Below, in pieces: positions 25,108 to 32,630 of a DNA stretch of 64,000 nucleotides; position 1 is the stretch's first letter, and each line of letters starts with the position of its first letter. Origin of the DNA: Pseudobythopirellula maris (lineage in GTDB: Bacteria; Planctomycetota; Planctomycetia; Pirellulales; Lacipirellulaceae). Position numbers and translations under genes: made by a program. The DNA is taken from positions 198,588 to 262,587 of the forward strand of contig NZ_SJPQ01000002.1 in the NCBI RefSeq assembly GCF_007859945.1, read 5' to 3'. Under the pieces are notes generated by a model. The model saw nothing but the letters and a program-made list of their open reading frames with translations, searched no databases and was not told the DNA's origin.

Positions 25108-25304
25108 GGCGACCGCGACTTCCTGGGGGTGAAACCAGGAATGCTAGCCGACCGCCAATGCGCCGCTCAAGTGCCGGATTGGGCGACGACCTCCAGAAAG
25201 TAGAAGGCGGGGCTGCGGAAAGAAGACGGTCGAGCAGTCGAGAGGAGTTCCAGCAGCAGAGTTCTCCTGCTCTCTCTTTCTCCCACTCTCCTGCTCTGTG
25301 GCCG

Positions 25305-26315
25305 TCAGGCCACGAGCGTTTCTTCCTCGTCGCCCGCGTTGAGTTCGATCTCGCCAGCGTCTTCGAGCGCGCGGATCGCGTCGACGATCTCCTGCTGCTT
25401 CGCCTCGACGGTCGACAGCTTGACGGCGCCGAGGTAATCCATCTCTTCGCGGAGCATGTCGGCCGCCCGTTGCGACATGTTGCTGAGCACCTTCTCCTTG
25501 AGCTCGGGGCTTGCGCCCTTCAGGGCGAGCGCCCACTGCGAAGACTCGACCGTCTTCAGGACGGTTTGGATGTCCTTGCCGCTGAACTTGGCGACGTCGT
25601 CGAACACGAACATCAGGCGGCGGATCTCTTCGGCCAGCTGCGGGTCTTCGACCGCCAAGCCGTCGAGCAAGGTCCGCTCGGTCGAGCGGTCGGTCACGTT
25701 GAGCATGGCGGCGACCGAGTCGACCCCGCCCGCCATCTCGAAGCTCTGGCTCATGACGCTCGACATCCGACGCTCCAGCCCCCGCTCCACCTCGCGGATG
25801 ATCTCCGGGTTGGTCTGGCCCATGGTGGCCATGCGTTTGACGACCGCCTGCTGGCGGTTCTGCGGCAGCCCGGCGAGGATCTCGGCTCCGAACGGCGGCG
25901 GCAGGTGCGACATGATCAGCGCGATGGTCTGCGGGTGCTCGTCGACGACGTAGGTGAGCACGCTCTGGCTGTCGACGTGGCGGAGGAAGCCGAAGGGCAA
26001 CGCCTCGATCGTCTGGCGGATGTTGTCGAGCGCCTCGCCGGCGTTCGACCCGAGGGCCTTGCGCACGAGGTTCTTGGCCAGCTCCAGGCCGCCGCCGCTG
26101 GCGCCCGAAGCGGGGTTGGTCTCGGAGAACTCGCGGATGACCGATTCTTGCTCTTCGGCGGGCACCCGCTTGAGCCGCGCGATCTCGAGCGACACCAGCT
26201 CGACCTGCTTCGGGTCGAGTTGCGACAGCAGCGTGCCCGCGTCTTCCTCGGGCAGGCACATCAGCAGCACGGCCGCCTTGTGCAAGTCGGACATGTCGGC
26301 GGGCTTGGTGGCCAT
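25305..26315 (-). CDS. fliG: Flagellar motor switch protein FliG
   Basis: 336 residues, normal FliG length. The N-terminal domain contacts FliF (LHKAAVLLMCLPEEDAGTLL). The middle domain has VDEHPQTIALIMSHLPPPFG, the EHPQTIA motif that meets FliM, plus the Gly-Gly hinge GGVDSVAAMLN. The C-terminal torque helix is present (LMFVFDDVAKFSGKDIQTVL, then KTVESSQWALALKGASPELK) with the conserved charges that face the stator. It sits at the cytoplasmic face of the MS ring. It is the only flagellar gene here, between mutS and a PTPS gene, outside any flagellar operon. It starts at MATKPADMSDLHKAAVLLMC. Confidence 0.95.
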   Translation of the reverse strand: MATKPADMSDLHKAAVLLMCLPEEDAGTLLSQLDPKQVELVSLEIARLKRVPAEEQESVIREFSETNPASGASGGGLELAKNLVRKALGSNAGEALDNIRQTIEALPFGFLRHVDSQSVLTYVVDEHPQTIALIMSHLPPPFGAEILAGLPQNRQQAVVKRMATMGQTNPEIIREVERGLERRMSSVMSQSFEMAGGVDSVAAMLNVTDRSTERTLLDGLAVEDPQLAEEIRRLMFVFDDVAKFSGKDIQTVLKTVESSQWALALKGASPELKEKVLSNMSQRAADMLREEMDYLGAVKLSTVEAKQQEIVDAIRALEDAGEIELNAGDEEETLVA

Positions 26316-26671
26316 GCGTCGTTTGAGCGGCGGTTCGCGTTCGACGCAGCCCCATGCACGAGTTGTGCTGGTCCCAGGCGCGCCACGGCTTTTTCATCGT
26401 CACCAAGGCGCCGACGGCTTTACCGAACACGCGGACTGCGCAAAGTTTGCCGCCGCTAGCGGGGCTAGCGGCGGGGCGTCGCGGCAGGAGTGCGACCCGA
26501 TCAGAGCGAGATGTCGCTCCAGAGAAATCCTAGTTCGCCCGCCACCACGGACGCGAGAAACCGCGCGCCGGCTGCGGCGGCGCGGTTTGCCGGCGCCCCT
26601 CTTGCAACGGTCGTGCGGGATGGGCGGTCGAACGGGATGAGCGATGCCGCACGCCGCGCCATCGGGGCTGC
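26316..26671. other. Intergenic region between PTPS-like gene and fliG
   Basis: 356 bp, no gene I can support. It holds two GC-rich palindromes: GCCGCCGCTAGCGGGGCTAG at about 26450-26475, and around GCGCGCCGGCTGCGGCGGCG at about 26564. Neither has a T run. The fliG promoter should lie close to 26316-26400. Confidence 0.4.
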
Positions 26672-27166
26672 TCACTCGTTGGGGGTCAGCCGGCATTCGG
26701 CCGCTTGGCCCGCGCACTCGTCGACCGTCACCGTCAACTCGGCCGGCGCCGCGACGCCCCCTTCGGCGAGCCGCTCGAGCAGCCGCTCGCCGATCCAGCG
26801 GGCCAGCAGCTCGGCCGTGGTGTTGGCCACCGGCAGCAGCACACAATCTTCGGCTGGGAAGACCCAGCGGCGTTCCTCGAAGCGGGCCTCGACCTCGTGC
26901 GGCGACTCGGTCACACGGATCGCCGGGTGCTCGGTCGGCAGCAGCGCCCGGTGGTCGAGCCGCCGGGTGACCTCGAGCGTCGCGTCGCGCAGCGCGATGA
27001 AGTCGACCACGTAGTGGTTCTCGTCGAGCGGCCCGGTCGCCTCGACCGCCACGCCGTAATTGTGCCCGTGCAGCGGCTCGCACACGCCGCCGTTGTAGGT
27101 GATGAAGTGCGCGGCGGAGAAGACAAACGAGTCTTTCTCGACGCGGACGCGGTAGTGCTTGCCCAT
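26672..27166 (-). CDS. 6-pyruvoyl-tetrahydropterin synthase / 6-carboxytetrahydropterin synthase family
   Basis: 164 residues from the ATG at 27166 (MGKHYRVRVEKDSFVFSAAH). Zinc-binding histidines are in FSAAHF and in LHGHNYGV, with the catalytic Cys in the C-x3-HGH arrangement CEPLHGH that is typical of QueD/PTPS enzymes. The acidic and His residues of the second half are in VVDFIALRD, RRLDHRALLP and NTTAELLARWIGE. It converts 7,8-dihydroneopterin triphosphate in a queuosine or tetrahydropterin route; no queC/queE lies nearby, so which product is made cannot be told. It is preceded 26 bp upstream by the alpha/beta hydrolase gene on the same strand, so probably co-transcribed. Confidence 0.88.
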   Translation of the reverse strand: MGKHYRVRVEKDSFVFSAAHFITYNGGVCEPLHGHNYGVAVEATGPLDENHYVVDFIALRDATLEVTRRLDHRALLPTEHPAIRVTESPHEVEARFEERRWVFPAEDCVLLPVANTTAELLARWIGERLLERLAEGGVAAPAELTVTVDECAGQAAECRLTPNE

Positions 27167-27192
27167 TGCGGGATCTCCTCGCCGTGGTGGGG

Positions 27193-28131
27193 CTAGGCGG
27201 GGGAAAGAACAAACTCTTCGAGCAACCGCTCGCACTCTTCCGGCGCGTCTTCGACCACCCAATGGCCGGCGTCGGCGAAGCGGTGGGCGTCCGCCTGCGG
27301 CCAGTGCTCGAGGAACCGATCGAGGCACGCCGGCGTGAAACACCAGTCGCGCATGCCCCACACCAAGCGGATCGGCAAACCGGCGAGTGAGGGCAATCCG
27401 CGCTCGATCTCTTCGAGCACGCCCCACGTCGGGTGGCGCGGCGAGGTGGGGATGTCTCGTACAAACTGATCGACCGCCAAGCGGTGGGCCCACGAGTCGT
27501 ACGGCGCCAAGTAACCCGCCTCCACGCTCGGCGACAGCCGCCGGCTGTGGAGCGTCATCCGCAGCGCCGCCCGGGAGAACAGATTGAGCCCCCGCAGTCC
27601 CCACTCGCCGACGACCGGCGTGCGGCAGACGGCGATCCGCTTCGGCACGAACCAAGGAGGAAACGCCCCGGTGTTGAACAGCATGATCCGCCGGAAACGC
27701 TCCGGCTCGCGGAGCGCGGCGCCGAGGCCGATCGCGCCGCCCCAATCTTGGGCCACGAGCGTGACGCCCCGCAGGTCGAGGTCGCGGACCAAGGCGACCA
27801 GGTCGTCGATGCGGTCAGCGAGCCGAAACCGGACGTCCGGTTTATCGCTCAGCCCGCACCCTAGATGATCGGGGGCGACGCAACGCGCGCGGCCACGGAG
27901 GCCCAAGATCAGGTTGCGCCAATGGAACGACCAGGTCGGATTGCCGTGGACGAACAACAGCGTTTCGTCGGCGTCGCTTGCGTCGGAGGCGGCAGAACCC
28001 TCACGGCCGGGGCCTTCGTCGACATAGTGCATCTCGCCCGCGGCGAGCCGAAAGCGGTTCGGCGCGAATGGGTAGAGCCCGCGCCACGCTTCGGGACCGG
28101 TCGGCTCGGGATGGGAAGGGGCAGGCGGCAT
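27193..28131 (-). CDS. Alpha/beta hydrolase of the haloalkane dehalogenase/OleB type
   Basis: 312 residues. Oxyanion-hole motif VHGNPTWSFHWRNLILGL (about 60-77), nucleophile elbow VAQDWGGAIG with Asp instead of Ser, and catalytic His in DAGHWVVEDAPEE. The Asp nucleophile is the hallmark of haloalkane dehalogenases and of OleB, the beta-lactone decarboxylase of bacterial olefin synthesis. The blocks PDHLGCGLSDKP, YLAPYDSWAHRLAVDQFVRD and IPTSP look more like OleB. No oleA, oleC or oleD gene is in the window, so the substrate is unsettled. No signal peptide; cytosolic. Transcribed just upstream of the PTPS-like gene. Confidence 0.82.
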   Translation of the reverse strand: MPPAPSHPEPTGPEAWRGLYPFAPNRFRLAAGEMHYVDEGPGREGSAASDASDADETLLFVHGNPTWSFHWRNLILGLRGRARCVAPDHLGCGLSDKPDVRFRLADRIDDLVALVRDLDLRGVTLVAQDWGGAIGLGAALREPERFRRIMLFNTGAFPPWFVPKRIAVCRTPVVGEWGLRGLNLFSRAALRMTLHSRRLSPSVEAGYLAPYDSWAHRLAVDQFVRDIPTSPRHPTWGVLEEIERGLPSLAGLPIRLVWGMRDWCFTPACLDRFLEHWPQADAHRFADAGHWVVEDAPEECERLLEEFVLSPA

Positions 28132-28291
28132 GCGCGGCTTCGCTGGGGACTTGGGAAGCGTGTCAGCCTAGCCTGAGAGCGTGCGGGCGCGGAGGGCTTG
28201 GCTAATCGCGTTCCCCCGACGCATCCCCCCTTCGGCTAGAATGGCGGGGCCCCCGCGGCACGAACCTCCGCCCCCCACGCGACGACCCGTC

Positions 28292-28954
28292 ATGGCGAGC
28301 CACACCGTCGAGAACTACCTGAAGCAGATCTTCCGCCTGGCGCGCGAGGCCTCGGCGAGTCGCGAAGACGCGCCCGTGGCGACCGGCGTGCTGGCCACGG
28401 CGATGGGCGTTTCTCCCGGCACGGTCACCAGCATGCTCAAAACGCTCGCCGAGGGGGGCTTGGCGACCTACACGCCTTACGAGGGCGTGCGGCTCACCGA
28501 CGCCGGCGAGAAGCTGGCCCTCAGGATCTTGCGGCGGCACAGGCTGATCGAGCTGTTCCTGTCGCGCACGCTCGACCTGACCTGGGACGAGGTCCACGAG
28601 GAGGCGGAGCACATGGAGCACGCCGTGAGCGACCTGCTGGTCGACCGCATCGACCAGTACCTCGACTTCCCCGAGTCCGACCCGCACGGCGAGCCGATCC
28701 CGACGGCTGCCGGCGCAATGGCCGAAGTGGCCGACCGACCGCTCGCCTCGCTCGCGGCGGGCGACGCGTTCTGCTTCCGTCGCGTGACGGACGAGACGCC
28801 CGATTTCCTCCGCCGCCTGAGCGAGGCTGGCATCGAACTGGGCCGCTATGCGGCGGTCGTCTCGAGCGACGCGGAGGGCGAGGTCACGATCCGCCTGGGC
28901 GAATCGACCACCAAGCTCAGCGCCGAAGACGCCGAGAAGTTGCGTGTTGAGTGA
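28292..28954 (+). CDS. DtxR/MntR-family metal-dependent regulator
   Basis: 220 residues from the ATG at 28292 (MASHTVENYLKQIFRLAREA). The winged helix covers about 1-75 (ATAMGVSPGTVTSMLKTLAE then GGLATYTPYEGVRLTDAGEK). A dimerisation and metal-binding domain follows (RRHRLIELFLSRTLDLTWDE then VHEEAEHMEHAVSDLLVDRI), with the His/Glu ligands of the family. The C-terminal segment from about 145 resembles the SH3-like FeoA domain. It should bind iron or manganese and repress transport genes when metal is plentiful. No transporter is adjacent. The gene is divergent from the alpha/beta hydrolase. Confidence 0.9.
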   Translation: MASHTVENYLKQIFRLAREASASREDAPVATGVLATAMGVSPGTVTSMLKTLAEGGLATYTPYEGVRLTDAGEKLALRILRRHRLIELFLSRTLDLTWDEVHEEAEHMEHAVSDLLVDRIDQYLDFPESDPHGEPIPTAAGAMAEVADRPLASLAAGDAFCFRRVTDETPDFLRRLSEAGIELGRYAAVVSSDAEGEVTIRLGESTTKLSAEDAEKLRVE

Positions 28955-29052
28955 GACCCGGAAGGGCCGCTCGTGCCCTTTCGTGGCTAGCCTTTCTTGC
29001 GCCCATCCGTGTAATCCGTGGTTCGCTTCTTGATGCCGTTAGCAGCCGGCGC

Positions 29053-29093
29053 AAAAAAAGAGCCGCGGACGTCTTTTGAACGCCCGCGGCTCT
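29053..29093 (-). terminator. Strong minus-strand terminator with no minus-strand protein gene before it
   Basis: A 14-bp stem with one G-T pair (minus-strand arms AGAGCCGCGGGCGT and ACGTCCGCGGCTCT, 7-nt loop) is followed on the minus strand by seven T (A7 run 29053-29059). On the plus strand the hairpin has no T tail, so it does not serve the DtxR-type gene well. Confidence 0.75.
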
Positions 29094-29400
29094 CGCTGTA
29101 ACAAACTAACCGGTCGCTTGCGACGGAGTGGAGTCACTCGAAGAAAGACGCGGTCCGAACGGTGCTGCGCACCGCCTTGGCCGGACCGGGCCAATCGATT
29201 TTTTAGGTCCTCCCGACGGAATGGCGACCGGAAAGTTTGATCTCGTTCCCACCGCGGCCTGGGCCGCTGGCGGGGGTGTGTTCTGTTTAGGGATCAAACT
29301 CCCCGACTGACTATCGACGCTCGCCCACGCGGGGCTTGAGTGCGGCCCTCTCGTTTCGGCGAGGGGGAGCGTACACCACAAGCTTAGTCCGCAACAACGG
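29094..29400 (-). ncRNA. Candidate structured small RNA
   Basis: No protein gene is convincing in 28955-29602, yet this stretch ends at a strong minus-strand terminator and is rich in pairing. GGTCCG/CGGACC encloses a perfect CGGTGC-TGC-GCACCG hairpin (about 29151-29185). A second, larger stem is closed by AGTTTGAT/ATCAAACT (about 29235-29298) around CCCACC/GGCGGG and GCGGC/GCCGC. A long rod with an internal bubble is reminiscent of 6S RNA, but I cannot match a known family; RNase P, tmRNA and SRP signatures are absent. The 5' end is a guess. A single repeat-like phrase (GCCCATCCGTGTAATCCGTG) lies at about 29000. Confidence 0.4.
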
Positions 29401-29602
29401 GGGCGCCACGCACTTTTTTGGGCCACGCCGCCCGAGGCGTCGCTGTGCCGCATTGGCTGCAAACACGGCGCCAATCGGGGGTGGCATTGGCCTTGTCTGT
29501 GACACGTCGCTTTTGATACGGGACGACCTGGAATCTTTGTTCGCCGCCCCGGCGCCGAATTGCGGCCCCCCTCCACGCTCCGACCAAGCTGCGAGCCAAC
29601 CC

Positions 29603-30013
29603 ATGCCCATCCCAATCTCCTTCAGCAAAAAAAACGACCGCCTCACCAGCCGCCCCGGCTTATGGCTGGGGCTGACGGCCGCGGTGCTGGCGCTGGCGGC
29701 GGCTTTGCCGGCGGCCATGGCGCCGAGCACGGCGGTCGCTCAGACCACGGGAAACCGTGAGCCGACGCTCCGCGAGCGGCTGCTGTACGGCCTCGAGGCG
29801 AGCCGGCCGACCGAGTTGGCGTTCATCGACGCGGTGGCCGACACGGTCGATCGGGGCGAGCTGCCCGAAAAGCTGGTCGACCGGTTCTTCTTCTGGTCTC
29901 GCAAGCGCGCCGAGCGGCACACGAGCGGCTCGCGGCGGGCGATCGTCTACTTCCAGCCCGCGCTGCAGATCCAGGCCAAGAAGCTGGGGATCACGATCGC
30001 CTCGGATCCCTAG
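29603..30013 (+). CDS. Small secreted protein, unknown function
   Basis: 136 residues from the ATG at 29603 (MPIPISFSKKNDRLTSRPGL), giving a basic N-region, a hydrophobic core (LGLTAAVLALAAALPAAM) and a likely cleavage after STAVA. The mature part is helical and charged (LRERLLYGLEASRPTELAFI then VADTVDRGELPEKLVDRFFF and WSRKRAERHTSGSRRAIVYF). No domain was recognised; similar short secreted proteins are common in Pirellulales. The frame is open upstream to 29336 but that part is low-complexity and unlikely to be coding. Confidence 0.7.
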   Translation: MPIPISFSKKNDRLTSRPGLWLGLTAAVLALAAALPAAMAPSTAVAQTTGNREPTLRERLLYGLEASRPTELAFIDAVADTVDRGELPEKLVDRFFFWSRKRAERHTSGSRRAIVYFQPALQIQAKKLGITIASDP

Positions 30014-30105
30014 GCCCCCCAGGAGCCGGTAGGCAATCGAGCGGCGATGCGGTATGCTCAGGGGCTCGCAACCGATCCCCCAACCTACCGTTGAGCACGC
30101 CGCCC

Positions 30106-30411
30106 ATGGCACGCAAAGTCGTCAGTCGCAAAGACCTTCGGGCCGAAGCCGATGCCGCCGAGGCGCAGGAAAAAGAAGCGGCGCCGAAGAAGAAGAAGAA
30201 GGCTCCCGCCAAGCGGAAGAGCCGCGCGAAGGCGGCCGCCGAGGTTCGACTGAAGGCCTTCTGGGGCGTGTTCAACCAGTCACTCAAGCGCGTCGCGCTC
30301 TACGACTACAGCCAGAAAAAAGAGGCTGAGAAGAAAGCCGAAGAGCTCACGGCCAAGGGCAAGAGCCCCCACTTCGTTCAGCCGGTCAAAGAGATCATCG
30401 AAGAGGCCTGA
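30106..30411 (+). CDS. Small basic protein with Lys-rich N-terminal tail, unknown function
   Basis: 101 residues from the ATG at 30106 (MARKVVSRKDLRAEADAAEA). The N-terminal third is Lys/Ala-rich (EKEAAPKKKKKAPAKRKSRA), like histone-type or nucleic-acid-binding tails. The rest is a compact helical segment (FWGVFNQSLKRVALYDYSQK then KEAEKKAEELTAKGKSPHFV). No named domain. The start at 30106 is preferred to the one at 30091 because of spacing to a purine-rich site. Role in binding DNA, RNA or membrane is inference from charge only. The downstream spacer holds a palindromic repeat. Confidence 0.7.
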   Translation: MARKVVSRKDLRAEADAAEAQEKEAAPKKKKKAPAKRKSRAKAAAEVRLKAFWGVFNQSLKRVALYDYSQKKEAEKKAEELTAKGKSPHFVQPVKEIIEEA

Positions 30412-30500
30412 TCCCGCCCTTCGTTTGATTGGCGGCGGGCGATCCGCACCGAGTCGGTGTGGACCCCGACCCGCGAAGCCAGCCCCTCAATCCACGCAAG

Positions 30501-30554
30501 ACCAAGCCCCCATGACCCACTAGTGGGTCGTGGGGGCTTGGTCATTGGTCATTC
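30501..30554 (+). repeat. Palindromic copy of the AATGACCAAGCCCC repeat, no gene inside
   Basis: ACCAAGCCCCCATGACCCAC at 30501-30520 and its inverted match GTGGGTCGTGGGGGCTTGGT at 30523-30542 form a near-perfect 20-bp stem. The right side continues CATTGGTCATTC, as in the copies at 40597 and 42310. The stop codon (TGA) of the esterase-like gene, at 30549-30551, is formed by this repeat. It belongs to the same family as the inverted repeats that bound the cassette at 40168-40623. Confidence 0.8.
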
Positions 30555-31565
30555 CCGAGGGGCGACCACACCCCGCGCCGCGAGCCAAGCCTCGAGCGCC
30601 GCGGGCCACAGGGCCGTCGAGCCGGCGGTGCTCCACATGCCGAATCCGTGGCCCCCCTTCTCGTAAGCGTGCAGCTCGGCCGCCACCCCGTGCTCCTTGA
30701 GCGCGGCGAACATCCGCAGGCTGTTCTCGATCGGCACGGCGCGGTCGTCGGCCGCGTGGATCAGAAGCGTGGGCGGCGTGTCGCTCGTCACACGATTCTC
30801 GGCCGACAAGGCGTGCGAGAGCGCTTCGCTCGGCTCGTCACCGAGCAAGTTCTTGCGTGATCCGCCGTGGGTGACCGCCACCTCCATCGAGACGACCGGG
30901 TAGACCAGCACCGCGAAGTCGGGCCAGCTGGAGTGGCGCTCCAGCGGGTCGTCGGCCTCGGGCGCGGCGGGAGAGCCTTGCGTGGCGGCGGTGGCGGCCA
31001 AGTGGCCGCCGGCCGAGAAGCCCATGATCCCCACCGCGTCGGGGCGCACGCCCCACTCCTGGGCGTGGCTGCGGACCAGCCGGATCGCCCGGCGGGCGTC
31101 GCTCAGCGGCACGGGGTGCTTCTGGCTCTCGCCGCCGCAACGGTATTTAACAACGACGCCGACCGCGCCGCGGTCGGCGAGCCACTTCGCCACGAAGTGC
31201 CCCTCTTTGTCGAGCGCCAACCCGCCGTATCCGCCGCCGGGCAACACGCAGACCGCCGCCCCGGTCGCCGTGGCGGGATCGGGGCGATAGACCGTCATGG
31301 TCGGCTCCGACACGCCGGTAACCCAGCGGTTCCTCCGCCCGGCATGGCTCCGGTCCTCGGCGTTTTCCGACTGCTCGTGCCGCTCGGACTCGGGGGCGCC
31401 CCCCTCCCACAGCGGCAGCTCAAGGGCGTCTCTCGAGCCTGCCTTGCCGGAGGCATTGGCCTGGTCGGGGGCGACGGCTTGCGAACCGGCGGGGGGTTGG
31501 GCGGGGGAGGTCATGGGCAATGCGAATGAGAGCAGCATCCAAGCGGTGAAAGCGAGTCGGCGCAT
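30549..31565 (-). CDS. Secreted alpha/beta hydrolase, sugar-esterase-like
   Basis: 338 residues. Signal peptide (MRRLAFTAWMLLSFALPMTS). The catalytic domain starts at about 88 (TMTVYRPDPATATGAAVCVL, then PGGGYGGLALDKEGHFVAKW, the oxyanion loop). Nucleophile Ser is in GIMGFSAGGHLAATAA, Asp in LIHAADDRAVPIENS, and His in GGHGFGMW. This arrangement is seen in planctomycete carbohydrate esterase/acetylxylan-esterase-like proteins that remove acyl groups from sugars. The substrate is inferred. Its stop codon lies inside a palindromic repeat that also ends the convergent small basic gene's spacer. Confidence 0.85.
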   Translation of the reverse strand: MRRLAFTAWMLLSFALPMTSPAQPPAGSQAVAPDQANASGKAGSRDALELPLWEGGAPESERHEQSENAEDRSHAGRRNRWVTGVSEPTMTVYRPDPATATGAAVCVLPGGGYGGLALDKEGHFVAKWLADRGAVGVVVKYRCGGESQKHPVPLSDARRAIRLVRSHAQEWGVRPDAVGIMGFSAGGHLAATAATQGSPAAPEADDPLERHSSWPDFAVLVYPVVSMEVAVTHGGSRKNLLGDEPSEALSHALSAENRVTSDTPPTLLIHAADDRAVPIENSLRMFAALKEHGVAAELHAYEKGGHGFGMWSTAGSTALWPAALEAWLAARGVVAPRE

Positions 31566-31646
31566 GGCGTGGAGTCCTTCGACATGGGGTAGTGAATACG
31601 CGCGGCGAGGTGGCGGCCGTCGGCTGATTGCCGCCGCCAGCAGTGC

Positions 31647-32408
31647 TCAATCTTGCGATCGGCGTTCGTCGTGCTGATCGTCGACTCGCCACACTCCCAC
31701 CACTGCGGGGGAGTAAGGACGCACGTCCCAGCCCGTGTCGTGGCGTGTCTCTCGCACGTGGCCGAGTTGGGTGAAGTCGAACCTCTTGTCGGCCTCGACA
31801 ACCAGCATGCTGCCGGCCGGGGCGTGCTCTTCGAGTGCGAAGATCAGAGAGAGCATCTCGTCGGCGCGTTCCACAAAAAAGTCGTACGGCGGCGAGACGA
31901 ACGCCAGCCACGGGCGCCGACGGCGTTCCGCTGCGCCCGCTTCCCCTGCGCCCACTTCTCCTGGGGGTGAATCTTCCAGGGGCCCCTCGTAAGCCGGCAG
32001 GTCGCGGGCCGCCCACAGGAACGCGCTGGTCTTGAGCAGCTCGCACTGGTCGGCGACGCCGAGCGTCGTGAGATTCCGCTCCACGACGGCGGCGGTCGGC
32101 ACGTGGCGCTCGATGAACAGCGCGCTGAGGGCCCCGCGGCTCACCGCCTCGATGCCCAGGGCGCCGGTGCCCGCGAACAGGTCCAAGGCGTGCTTGCCCT
32201 TGGCCTCGATGCCCACGAGGTTGAAGATCGCCTCGCGCACACGGTGCTTCATCGGCCGGGTGACCGGTGCGCCGCCCGGCGTCCCGAGCGGGCGGAGCGG
32301 CTCGTAGGCGAGCTTGCTGCCGCGCAGCCGGCCGCCAATCACCCGCATCTCGCTCTCGGCGCGGGGGGTTGGGTCAGCCGCACGGGAAGGTCGCTTGCGG
32401 GGGGCCAT
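31647..32408 (-). CDS. rsmD: 16S rRNA (guanine966-N2)-methyltransferase RsmD
   Basis: 253 residues from the ATG at 32408 (MAPRKRPSRAADPTPRAESE); an earlier frame start at 32465 is less supported. The family begins MRVIGGRLRGSKLA, then VTRPMKHRVREAIFNLVG. The SAM-binding loop is ALDLFAGTGALGIEAVSRGA. The catalytic NPPY motif appears as VSPPYDFF, with Ser instead of Asn or Asp. There is a roughly 20-residue insert (PAYEGPLEDSPPGEVGAGEA) before the catalytic motif, and a C-terminal extension of about 30 residues (DTGWDVRPYSPAVVGVWRVD). It methylates G966 (E. coli numbering) of the small-subunit rRNA. The esterase-like gene follows 81 bp downstream on the same strand. Confidence 0.9.
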   Translation of the reverse strand: MAPRKRPSRAADPTPRAESEMRVIGGRLRGSKLAYEPLRPLGTPGGAPVTRPMKHRVREAIFNLVGIEAKGKHALDLFAGTGALGIEAVSRGALSALFIERHVPTAAVVERNLTTLGVADQCELLKTSAFLWAARDLPAYEGPLEDSPPGEVGAGEAGAAERRRRPWLAFVSPPYDFFVERADEMLSLIFALEEHAPAGSMLVVEADKRFDFTQLGHVRETRHDTGWDVRPYSPAVVGVWRVDDQHDERRSQD

Positions 32409-32630
32409 GCGGCGGTTCACTCGGGTGGGGCCCGCCGTTGGGCGCCGAGGGGCTCCCCTGGCCAACGGCCAAAAAGGCTTCGGCCTTGGAGGCGTATCGG
32501 GTGTGGCCTTGGCGGGCCGACGGGCGTAATCTTTTAGGACTCGTCCATCGTAACGATTCGCCGGCGCCGCAGCGAGCGGCGACCCCCCAGTCTTCTGCCG
32601 ACCTTCCCCCCACTAAAATCCCTCGCCGCC

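Noticed and set aside
22561-25203. Plus-strand open frame of 880 codons opposite mutS
   Set aside because: Antisense of an unmistakable MutS; Ala/Arg/Glu/Val-rich with no motif.
29094-29400. tmRNA, RNase P RNA or SRP RNA
   Set aside because: No tRNA-like ends or tag frame, no GAGGAAAGTCC core and no GGAAGCA loop; only general structure remains.
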